10,969 bases of DNA from Thermoleophilia bacterium (GTDB lineage Bacteria; Actinomycetota; Thermoleophilia; Gaiellales; JAICJC01). The notes under the pieces were generated by a model. It ran no database searches. It was given only the letters and a program-made list of their open reading frames with translations, and was not told where the DNA came from. Both the position numbers and the translations under genes were made by a program. The stretch covers positions 1 through 10,969 of the forward strand of contig JAICJM010000127.1 of the NCBI GenBank assembly GCA_025928435.1, written 5' to 3'. How positions within the stretch are numbered: position 1 is the first letter of the stretch; each line of letters begins with the position of its first letter. Positions 1-5,744 of this stretch are shown here, in pieces.

Positions 1-92
1 CGTCGCCTGGCTGTGTCCTCGGTCGCCCCGATATTCCCGATATCGGGGCTCCCTGCGTCCTTGCCATGCTCGATTTTCGCTCGCCCGATCAT
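1..92 (-). CDS. Possible N-terminal fragment of an unrecognised protein, truncated by window edge
   Basis: An open frame starts with ATG at 92-90 on the minus strand and runs off position 1 without a stop. It encodes about 30 residues beginning MIGRAKIEHGKDAG. An AGAGG Shine-Dalgarno-like sequence (104-100) sits 7 nt before the ATG, which is the main support. The translation is mixed and hydrophilic rather than the Arg/Ser/Pro-rich kind typical of shadow frames here. Against it, about a quarter of the codons end in A or T, more than in the clear genes nearby, and a perfect hairpin lies inside the frame. I do not recognise a family and 30 residues are too few to assign a function. It could equally be a chance frame in an intergenic region. 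Confidence 0.25.
   Translation of the reverse strand, partial: MIGRAKIEHGKDAGSPDIGNIGATEDTARR
25..49. repeat. Perfect 10-bp inverted repeat (hairpin) containing a tandem CCCGATAT
   Basis: GCCCCGATAT (25-34) is exactly complementary to ATATCGGGGC (40-49) with a 5-nt loop (TCCCG). The octamer CCCGATAT also occurs twice in direct orientation (27-34 and 36-43). No T-tract follows on either strand, so a standard Rho-independent terminator is unlikely. It could be an operator for a dimeric regulator or an RNA hairpin. It lies inside the doubtful minus-strand fragment 1-92, so if that gene is real the palindrome may just be coding sequence. Confidence 0.45.
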
Positions 93-452
93 CAAGGAAC
101 CTCTGGGACGGAGCACTAGACGCGCGAAACCGGGCCAGGCCACGGCGCCGGGCGAGGTGGGTCTGGTCGTGGCCATCGTCGGGATACATCGATCCGGGCC
201 CTCCCGACGCGTGCATGTGCGTCACGACCGAACGTCCCGTGGCGGATCACGCGCGTCGCCGGGAGACCGGGCTCGACCGCGACATGACGGCGGCGAACAG
301 GCCGGCACGGGCGCACCGGGCGGCGAACGACGCGTCGGGAGCCACGGTCACGAACATCGCGATCTGTTCCCCCGCGCCCGGCCCGCGAAGCACCCCGTCG
401 CGACCGCCACGGGGGCAAGTGCCGCGAGCGGGGCCGCGCGCGGGACATCGCC
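93..452. other. Stretch without a supportable gene
   Basis: Several frames are open here, but their translations are Arg/Pro/Ala/Ser-rich with no domain, no membrane segment and no convincing start. The plus and minus frames that continue into the fmdB region are shadows of that gene. I found no tRNA-like T-loop sequence, no intrinsic terminator with a U-tract downstream of the FmdB gene, and no repeats of note. It may be a decayed gene or an untranslated region between two transcription units. Confidence 0.4.
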
Positions 453-755
453 TCAGCCCTCGGCGGCCTTCTTGGGCTCGCTCTTGCTCGACTCGGCCGG
501 CTTGGACTCGGAGGACTTGGAGTCGGACGACTTGGAGTCGCCCGTGGACTCCGAGCGCTCGGCGGACGAGGACTTCTTGCCGCGGCCGTAGTCGGTGGAG
601 TAGAAGCCGGATCCCTTGAAGTGGATCGCGACCGGGTGCAGCACCCGGGTCGCCGGAGCACCGCACTCCTCGCACGCGGTCAGGGGCTCATCGGCGATCT
701 TCTGCAACACCTCGAACCTGTGCCCGTTCGTGCATCGGTACTCGTAGATCGGCAT
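453..755 (-). CDS. FmdB-family zinc-ribbon protein (100 aa)
   Basis: This is a small putative regulatory or accessory protein of the FmdB/CxxC_CxxC_SSSS family. The start MPIYEYRC, the C28-x2-C31 pair and the block HFKGSGFYSTDYGRGKK (residues 45-61) are family hallmarks. The first knuckle reads C8-T-N-G11-H12 instead of the common C-x2-C-G-H, so one zinc-ligand Cys is absent and H12 is a possible substitute. I believe this NGH variant occurs in other actinobacterial members. Residues 61-100 are a disordered Lys/Ser/Glu tail encoded partly by a 15-bp tandem repeat. The start at 755 was chosen over an upstream in-frame extension because it begins exactly at the family N-terminus and has a TATACT box 8 nt before it. 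The gene is divergent from the GT4 operon. Family membership is secure; the biochemical role is unknown, and the name from formamide/acetamide regulation should not be taken as function. Confidence 0.9.
   Translation of the reverse strand: MPIYEYRCTNGHRFEVLQKIADEPLTACEECGAPATRVLHPVAIHFKGSGFYSTDYGRGKKSSSAERSESTGDSKSSDSKSSESKPAESSKSEPKKAAEG
514..540. repeat. Tandem GACTTGGAGTCG, 15-bp period, in the FmdB tail
   Basis: GACTTGGAGTCG occurs at 514-525 and again at 529-540, with degenerate copies on either side (for example CTTGGACTCGGAG near 501-513). On the coding (minus) strand it specifies the DSKSSDSKSSESK section of the FmdB-family tail. Being in-frame and of a multiple of three, it can change copy number without breaking the protein. 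Confidence 0.7.
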
Positions 756-763
756 GCAAACCG

Positions 764-769
764 AGTATA
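764..769 (-). promoter_or_regulatory. Candidate -10 element (TATACT) for the FmdB gene, leaderless
   Basis: Reading the minus strand, TATACT occupies 769-764 and is followed by exactly 8 nt and then the ATG at 755. A start site about 7 nt after the -10 would fall at or within two bases of the ATG, giving a leaderless or near-leaderless mRNA. No Shine-Dalgarno is visible and no good TTGACA-like -35 lies 16-18 nt upstream. Confidence 0.55.
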
Positions 770-842
770 TCGCACGCGACCGACGCGAAATCGGCCCTCC
801 CTGGCACACTCGGGGCGAGAGTGCCAGCCGGGATGCCTTCTG

Positions 843-848
843 TAGCAT
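843..848 (+). promoter_or_regulatory. Candidate -10 element (TAGCAT) for the GT4 operon, leaderless
   Basis: TAGCAT is followed by exactly 8 nt (CACCCCCC) and then GTG at 857. This spacing supports GTG 857 as the start rather than the in-frame GTG 821 or ATG 833. No Shine-Dalgarno precedes GTG 857 and no canonical -35 is present. The same hexamer occurs in front of the GT-C-like gene at the other end of the window. Confidence 0.5.
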
Positions 849-856
849 CACCCCCC

Positions 857-2059
857 GTGCGGATCGCGATCGTGACGGACTTCTACTACCCATCGCTCGG
901 CGGCATCACCGAGCACGTGGACGGCCAGGCGCGCGAGCTTGCCAACCGCGGCCACGAGGTCACGGTCATCACCGGCCACCTCGTGCACTCCCCGCCGGTC
1001 ACCGACGACGCGCTCCACGTGCCCGAGCCGAACTTCGAGATCGTCCGCATGGGGATCGCCATCCCGCTCTACGTCCCCTACTGGGGCAACAACGCCCAGA
1101 CGCTGCACACCTACGGCCCCCGCCTGGGTCAGCAGCTGCGGACACTCTTCCGCGAGCGGGGCTTCGACGTCGTCCACGTGCACGCGCCCTACAACCCGCC
1201 GTTCCCTGCCTGGGCGATCGACCAGTGCCCGGACGAGACCATCTGCGTCGCCACCTTCCACAGCGTCTTCCCGCAGTCGACCGGGATGGACATCCTGGCC
1301 GAGTGGACGCGGCCCTGGATCGAGCGCCTCGACGGCCGCATCTGCGTCAGCGAGGCGTGCATCGGCTCGCTCGCGCCGTACTACCCGTACGCCTACGACG
1401 TGATCCCGAACGGGATCGACGCGAACCACTTCTCGCCGGACGCCGAGCCGGTCGCCGAGCTCCTCGGTGACCACCAGAGCATCGTCTTCTGCGGCCGGTT
1501 CGACCCGCGCAACGGACTCGACACGATGATCGAGGCCTACCGCCTGCTGCACCGCGAGCGCGGCGACCAGGTGCGGCTGATCGTGATCGGCGACGGCCCC
1601 CTGCGCAAGCTGTACCGGCGCCAGGTCGGCGAGGAGCTGGCGCCGTTCGTGCACTTCGCCGGGCGGCTGAACCGCAGCCGACCCAACTACCTGACCTCGG
1701 GGTCGATCTTCTGCACGCCGTGCAACCGCGCCTCGTTCGGGATGGTGCTGCTCGAGGCGATGAGCTGCGGGCGACCCGTCGTCGCGAGCCGGATCAGCGG
1801 CTTCCAGCTCCTGATGGAGGAGGGCCGCCAGGGCTTCCTGGTGCATCCCGGCGACTCCGCCGAGCTGCACGCGGCCGCCCTTCGCCGCCTGCTCGACGAT
1901 CCCGGCCTGCGCGCGCGGATGGGCGCCGAGGGCCGCCGCACCGCGCTCGGGACCTACTCCTGGCCACGGGTGGCCGCCACGCTCGAGGCCTACTACGCCG
2001 ACCTCCTCGCCGGCGAGCAACCGGTATGGGCAAGCGCGAAGTCATCACTCGCTTCGTAA
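857..2059 (+). CDS. GT4-family glycosyltransferase, PimA-like (400 aa)
   Basis: This is a cytoplasmic, GT-B fold, presumably retaining glycosyltransferase that moves a sugar from a nucleotide donor to a lipid or glycan acceptor. The N-terminal domain opens MRIAIVTDFYYPSLGG with the glycine-rich loop and H20 (GGITEH, 15-20) and contains the DVVHVH strand (104-109). The inter-domain VIPNGID motif is at 182-188, the donor-side GRFDPRNGLD at 213-222, and the C-terminal FGMVLLEAMSCGRPVVAS at 294-311. Two usual GT4 residues differ: the Lys of the R-x(n)-K donor-phosphate pair is N219, and the first Glu of E-x7-E is A292 (second is E300). The PRNGL form may be typical of a subfamily. The start is GTG 857, chosen for the family N-terminus and the -10 box. 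It overlaps the deacetylase-fusion gene by 34 bp, so the two are likely co-transcribed. PimA-like is similarity only; the acceptor and sugar are unknown. Confidence 0.88.
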   Translation: MRIAIVTDFYYPSLGGITEHVDGQARELANRGHEVTVITGHLVHSPPVTDDALHVPEPNFEIVRMGIAIPLYVPYWGNNAQTLHTYGPRLGQQLRTLFRERGFDVVHVHAPYNPPFPAWAIDQCPDETICVATFHSVFPQSTGMDILAEWTRPWIERLDGRICVSEACIGSLAPYYPYAYDVIPNGIDANHFSPDAEPVAELLGDHQSIVFCGRFDPRNGLDTMIEAYRLLHRERGDQVRLIVIGDGPLRKLYRRQVGEELAPFVHFAGRLNRSRPNYLTSGSIFCTPCNRASFGMVLLEAMSCGRPVVASRISGFQLLMEEGRQGFLVHPGDSAELHAAALRRLLDDPGLRARMGAEGRRTALGTYSWPRVAATLEAYYADLLAGEQPVWASAKSSLAS

Positions 2060-3870
2060 TCCTGGGGGCGCTCTGGATCGCGGCCACGGCCGTGATCGGG
2101 CAGGCCATCGGGGGGATCGCGGGCGACGTCATCGAGGGCGTCGCGGTGCTGCTGCTGCTGTACGTCGCGTGGTCGGCGTTCACGCCCAACGCCCGCCTGT
2201 TCGGGCGCGTGATCGGCACCGGTACCTCGCCGGCGCCGAAGATCGCCATCACCTTCGACGACGGCCCCAGCATCGAGCACACGCCCGCCGTGCTCGAGGC
2301 GCTCGCGACCGCCGGCGCCCGGTGCACGTTCTTCGTGCTCGGCCGCCACGTCCGCGCCCACCCCGAGATCGCACGCCGGATCGTGGAGGAGGGGCACGAG
2401 CTGGCCAGCCACGGCGACGACCACTCGCTGCTCACGTTCGCCGGCCCGGCCGCGATCGCCCACCAGTTCCGGGCCGCCGAGGACGCCGTGTCCGAGGCGA
2501 TCGGCTCGTCGGTCGCCCACCTCTTCCGGGCCCCGCACGGATACCGCGGCCCGTTCGTGGCCCCGGTGGCGCGCCGGCTCGGCTACCGCCTGGTCGGCTG
2601 GACCGGCTCGATCTTCGACACCGCCCGCCCCGGGGTCGACGTGATCGTCGACCGGTGTGCGAATGTGCTCGAGCCGGGCGCAATCCTGCTCCTGCACGAC
2701 GGCGACGGGTCGGGTCAGGGCGGCGACCGGTCGCAGACCGTCGAGGCCCTGCCCGAGATCCTGCAGACCGCCCGGGAGCGCGGGCTCGAGCCCGTCACCG
2801 TGTCCGAGCTGGCCGAGGAGCTGCGCCCCAGGCGCAACACGGTGCCGCGCGCAGCGGCCTTCACGGCGATCGCCGTCGCGATCGTGTTCGCGCTCTCGCG
2901 CAAGTTCGACCTCCAGGTCGTCGCCGACGTGTTCACGCGCGCGAACCCGCTCTACGTGCTCGCGGCGCTGGTCGCCAACCTGTTCTCGGTCGCGTTCAAG
3001 GCGCTCACGTGGCAGGCCGCCTTCGACGCGATGCCACACGTCGACGACGAGGAGCCCGCGGACGTGGGCATGCGCGACGTCGTCCCGGCGATCTTCATCG
3101 GCTTCCTGCTCAACACGGTGCTCTTCGCCCGCCTGGGCGAGGTGGCGCGGGTGTCCGTAATGCGCCGCCGGCTGGCGGCGCGCGGCCATTCCCTGGCCCT
3201 GCCTCCGGTCGTCGGCACGCTCGTGACCGAGCAGCTGCTCTCGGGCGCGACGCTCGTCGGGGTGCTGATCGGCGTCGTCGCCTTCGTACCGGTGCCGCGG
3301 GCGGCGGTGAACCTGCTCGCCGTGCTCTCGGGCGTCGTCATCTTCATCGGGCTCGTTGCGGCCGGGATCGAGATCTGGAGCCGCCTGCGGCGGCCAGGCA
3401 GGCCAAACGACGACTACGTCGAGCGCTGGTGGCACCTGCTCGGCATCAGCTTCGGCTCGATGGTCGAGGGGCTGCAGCGCGGCCAGGCGATCTTCCAGCG
3501 GCCGAAGCTGCTCACGTTCGGCCTCGTCACCGCCGCGGCGAGCTGGCTCGCGCAGATGGCGGGCATCTACCTGACCCTCGCGGCCTACGACATCCACAAG
3601 AGCCTGGGCGTCGCCGCGGTCGTCTTCCTGGCGTCGAACCTGGTGCAGCTCTTCCCCATCACGCCGGGCAACCTGGGGGTGTTCCAGGGCGCGACCGCCA
3701 CGAGCCTGACGCTCCTGTACGGTGTGCCCGCCAATCTGGCCCTGACGTTCTCGATCGGGCTCCAGCTGATCGAAGCCCTTCTCGGCGTCGGCGTCGGGTT
3801 CGTGTTCCTCTCGATGGAAGGCCTGTCGGTGGCAGAGCTCCAAACCCAGGTCGAGGAAGAGCGCGAGTGA
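2026..3870 (+). CDS. Polysaccharide deacetylase (NodB/CE4) fused to a flippase-like (LPG_synthase_TM/UPF0104) membrane domain (614 aa)
   Basis: Two hydrophobic segments (about 8-28 and 33-52) anchor the N-terminus. A NodB-homology CE4 domain follows at about 70-265: motif 1 TFDDGP (76-81), motif 2 H129-G-D-D-H133, motif 3 RAPHGY (168-173), W192 and motif 5 LLLHDG (221-226). D79, H129 and H133 should bind the metal, so the active site looks intact. From about 272 the protein becomes polytopic (roughly 7-8 segments) and carries UPF0104/AglD-type signatures: LNTVLFARLGEVARV (362-376) and LFPITPGNLGVFQG (542-555). CE4 enzymes remove N-acetyl or other acyl groups from sugars. The membrane domain is related to the flippase-like part of MprF and to AglD-type proteins. 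The ATG at 2026 lies inside the GT4 gene; later starts would delete the first membrane segment. The lipoprotein gene starts within its stop (GTGA). The substrate is unknown, perhaps a lipid-linked glycan made by the GT4. Confidence 0.9.
   Translation: MGKREVITRFVILGALWIAATAVIGQAIGGIAGDVIEGVAVLLLLYVAWSAFTPNARLFGRVIGTGTSPAPKIAITFDDGPSIEHTPAVLEALATAGARCTFFVLGRHVRAHPEIARRIVEEGHELASHGDDHSLLTFAGPAAIAHQFRAAEDAVSEAIGSSVAHLFRAPHGYRGPFVAPVARRLGYRLVGWTGSIFDTARPGVDVIVDRCANVLEPGAILLLHDGDGSGQGGDRSQTVEALPEILQTARERGLEPVTVSELAEELRPRRNTVPRAAAFTAIAVAIVFALSRKFDLQVVADVFTRANPLYVLAALVANLFSVAFKALTWQAAFDAMPHVDDEEPADVGMRDVVPAIFIGFLLNTVLFARLGEVARVSVMRRRLAARGHSLALPPVVGTLVTEQLLSGATLVGVLIGVVAFVPVPRAAVNLLAVLSGVVIFIGLVAAGIEIWSRLRRPGRPNDDYVERWWHLLGISFGSMVEGLQRGQAIFQRPKLLTFGLVTAAASWLAQMAGIYLTLAAYDIHKSLGVAAVVFLASNLVQLFPITPGNLGVFQGATATSLTLLYGVPANLALTFSIGLQLIEALLGVGVGFVFLSMEGLSVAELQTQVEEERE
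3853..3857 (+). promoter_or_regulatory. Shine-Dalgarno GAGGA for the lipoprotein gene
   Basis: GAGGA (in GAGGAAGAG) lies 9 nt before GTG 3867 and inside the end of the upstream gene. It decides the lipoprotein start, which would otherwise be hard to place because its frame stays open far upstream. Confidence 0.6.
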
Positions 3871-4442
3871 CGCGCCTCGTCGCGCTCGTCGCGGTCGCGG
3901 CGTGCCTGGCCGGCTGCTCCTCCGGAGGCGACTCGAGCACGGTGTCCTCGGGGCCGAAACGGGTCGCCACCCTGCCGACGTCGGGCACGGTCACCTACAC
4001 CGACGGGCGCGTCTACACCGTCGCCCCGCTGGGGACGGCCCTGCGCCTCGACGACATCACCGTCAAGGTGCAGAGCGTCGCCTGGAAGCGGAAGGTCGAC
4101 CTCGGATCCGTCGCCGGCGTCGCCATCAAGCCGCCGCCCGGGACGAAGGCGTTCGGCGTCGTGACCCTCACCGTCACGAACACGGGGCACAAGCCCGAGC
4201 GCCTCGGGGTGACCCAGATCTGGCTGCGCAACGCCGCCGGCAGCCCGTTCCTCGCGTCCGCCACCGCGCGCGTGCCCGACAACCTCCTGCGGATGCCGAT
4301 CCCGGCCGGGAAGTCGGTCACGGGGGCGCTCGTGTACCCGACGCCGCAGAGGGAGACGGGCTACCTGCTCGTGTACCGCTTCGACGACTCGAAGGCGATC
4401 GCCAAGGCCGGCCACGTCGGCCTGCTCCGCTACGCCTCCTAG
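3867..4442 (+). CDS. Secreted lipoprotein, DUF4352-like (191 aa)
   Basis: The protein begins with a short basic n-region and a hydrophobic core, then the lipobox L14-A-G-C17, followed by a Ser/Gly linker (CSSGGDSSTVSSG). It should be exported, lipidated at C17 and held on the outer face of the membrane. Residues about 55-190 look like an immunoglobulin-like beta sandwich of the DUF4352 (telokin-like) kind. The pattern VVTLTVTNTGHKPERLGVT (98-116) followed by W119 is typical of extracytoplasmic domains with the 'normal tissue' VxVxNxG motif. GTG 3867 overlaps the previous TGA as GTGA, has a good Shine-Dalgarno, and gives an exact signal-peptide N-terminus. Translational coupling with the deacetylase-flippase fusion is likely. 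Its stop overlaps that of lysA. The function is unknown; a role in envelope glycan assembly is inferred only from the operon. Confidence 0.85.
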   Translation: MTRLVALVAVAACLAGCSSGGDSSTVSSGPKRVATLPTSGTVTYTDGRVYTVAPLGTALRLDDITVKVQSVAWKRKVDLGSVAGVAIKPPPGTKAFGVVTLTVTNTGHKPERLGVTQIWLRNAAGSPFLASATARVPDNLLRMPIPAGKSVTGALVYPTPQRETGYLLVYRFDDSKAIAKAGHVGLLRYAS

Positions 4443-5725
4443 ACCTCCCGGGCCAGCAGGTCGGCGACGGTCTCGCGGGCCACGACGACGCGCGCCTCGC
4501 CGCCTGCGACCATGACCGCCGCGGGCCGCGGCAGGCCGTTGTAGGTCGACGCCATCGTCGAGGTGTAGGCGCCGGTGGCCGCGAGCGCGATCACGTCGCC
4601 GGGCGCGAGCTCCGGCAGCTCGGCCGCCTCGATCAGGACGTCGCCCGACTCGCAGTGCTTGCCCGCGATCGCGTACGTGTGCGCCGCGACCGCGTCGGGC
4701 CGGTCGACGGCGAACGCCTGGTAGCGGGCGCCGTACATGGCTGGCCGGGGGTTGTCGGCCATGCCACCGTCGACGGCCGCGTAGGTGACGCCCGCCGCCG
4801 TGCGCTTGATCGCCCCGACGGTGTAGAGCGTGACGCCGGCCGGGCCGGCGATCGAGCGGCCCGGTTCGAGGATCAGCTCGGGCAACGGCAGGCCGCGCCG
4901 CCCGAGCTGCTCGGCGAGGCCCGCGGCCGTCGCGGCGACGGCCGCCCGCACGTCCGGCGCGCGGTCGCCGTCGGCGTAGGCGATGGCGAGCCCGCCGCCC
5001 AGGTCGAGCACGGGCAGCTCGCTCAGACCCTCGCGGTCGATGAACGCCGCCAGCCAGGCGGCCGCCTCGAGGTAGGTGTCGACCGACCCGATCTGCGAGC
5101 CGAGGTGAACATGGAGGCCCATCGGGCGGACGTGCTCGAGGCCGCCGGCCCGGCGCAGCGCGGCCGCCGCCTCGTCGCCCGCGAGCCCGAACTTCGACGC
5201 GGCGTGGCCGGTGGCGATCTTGCGGTGGGTGTCCGCCTCGATCGCCGGGTTCACGCGCAGGAGCACCGGCTGCACCCGCCCGGCGGCGGCGGCCAGGCGC
5301 TCGATCTGGTCGAGCTCGCCGTCGTGGTCGGCGACCAGGAGGCCCGCCCCCGCCGCAAGCGCAGCCGCGATGTCGGCGTCGGACTTGTTGTTGCCGTGGA
5401 CGATCAGACCGTCGCCGGGCGTCCCGGCCGCGACGGCGAACGCCAGCTCGCCCTCGGAGGCGACGTCCATGCCCAGGCCCTCCTCCAGCAGCACCCGCAG
5501 GACGGCCACCGTCGTCTGCGCCTTGCACGCGAACGCGAGCCGGGACGGCCCCGGATAGGCGGCCAGGCTCTCGCGGTACGCCCGCGCCCGGTTCCGCAGC
5601 GTCGCCTCGTCGTAGACGAGCAGCGGCGTGCCGTGGCGGGCGGCGAGATCGGCGAGCGCGACGCCGCCGACGGCCAGCCGGCCGCCCGCGACGGCGGCGG
5701 TATCGGGCAGGAGGGACGTGCTCAT
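4439..5725 (-). CDS. lysA: Diaminopimelate decarboxylase (428 aa)
   Basis: A PLP-dependent, alanine-racemase-fold (type III) enzyme that converts meso-2,6-diaminopimelate to L-lysine and CO2 (EC 4.1.1.20), the last step of lysine synthesis, in the cytosol. The PLP lysine is K68 in FACKAQ. Other signatures are HGNNKSD (110-116), HVHLGSQ (205-211), the phosphate-binding DLGGG (241-245), EPGRS (287-291), DGGMADNPRPAMYGARY (319-335), the active-site C358-E-S-G-D and GAYTSTMASTYN (385-396). Length and motif order match the family. Start ATG 5725 has AGGA 7 nt upstream; an alternative ATG at 5746 would add 7 residues and collide with the divergent gene's start. It is convergent with the lipoprotein gene and divergent from the phosphatase gene across 19 bp. 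The usual partners hom and thrC are not next to it here. A D-ornithine/arginine-type decarboxylase is less likely given the DGGM..NPRP block. Confidence 0.96.
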   Translation of the reverse strand: MSTSLLPDTAAVAGGRLAVGGVALADLAARHGTPLLVYDEATLRNRARAYRESLAAYPGPSRLAFACKAQTTVAVLRVLLEEGLGMDVASEGELAFAVAAGTPGDGLIVHGNNKSDADIAAALAAGAGLLVADHDGELDQIERLAAAAGRVQPVLLRVNPAIEADTHRKIATGHAASKFGLAGDEAAAALRRAGGLEHVRPMGLHVHLGSQIGSVDTYLEAAAWLAAFIDREGLSELPVLDLGGGLAIAYADGDRAPDVRAAVAATAAGLAEQLGRRGLPLPELILEPGRSIAGPAGVTLYTVGAIKRTAAGVTYAAVDGGMADNPRPAMYGARYQAFAVDRPDAVAAHTYAIAGKHCESGDVLIEAAELPELAPGDVIALAATGAYTSTMASTYNGLPRPAAVMVAGGEARVVVARETVADLLAREV

Positions 5726-5744
5726 CCCGGTATCCTGCCCGCCC
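5726..5744. promoter_or_regulatory. 19-bp divergent lysA/phosphatase spacer with overlapping -10 and Shine-Dalgarno
   Basis: On the plus strand TATCCT (5731-5736) is followed by exactly 8 nt and ATG 5745, so it is a good -10 for a leaderless phosphatase transcript. On the minus strand the complement of the same bases reads AGGATA, whose AGGA (5736-5733) sits 7 nt before the lysA ATG and is a good Shine-Dalgarno. Any -35 for the phosphatase would fall inside lysA, and the lysA promoter must lie inside the first codons of the phosphatase gene. I could not pick a convincing -10 for lysA there. Confidence 0.5.

Noticed and set aside
401..452. GC-rich palindromic bits after the FmdB stop as a terminator
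   Set aside because: Stems are short and imperfect and there is no U-tract on the minus strand.
13..591. 192-aa plus-strand frame at the left edge
   Set aside because: Its second half is antisense to the FmdB tail repeat (LDSEDLESDDLES), and the first half has no domain or Shine-Dalgarno.
821..856. Longer GT4 starts at GTG 821 or ATG 833
   Set aside because: They add residues before the conserved MRIAIVTD family start, and neither has a -10 box at leaderless spacing; the TAGCAT box fits GTG 857.
2169..3866. Upstream extension of the lipoprotein frame through the deacetylase fusion (757 aa in total)
   Set aside because: Only the part from GTG 3867 shows a signal peptide, lipobox and domain. 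The upstream part is an Arg-rich shadow of the deacetylase fusion.
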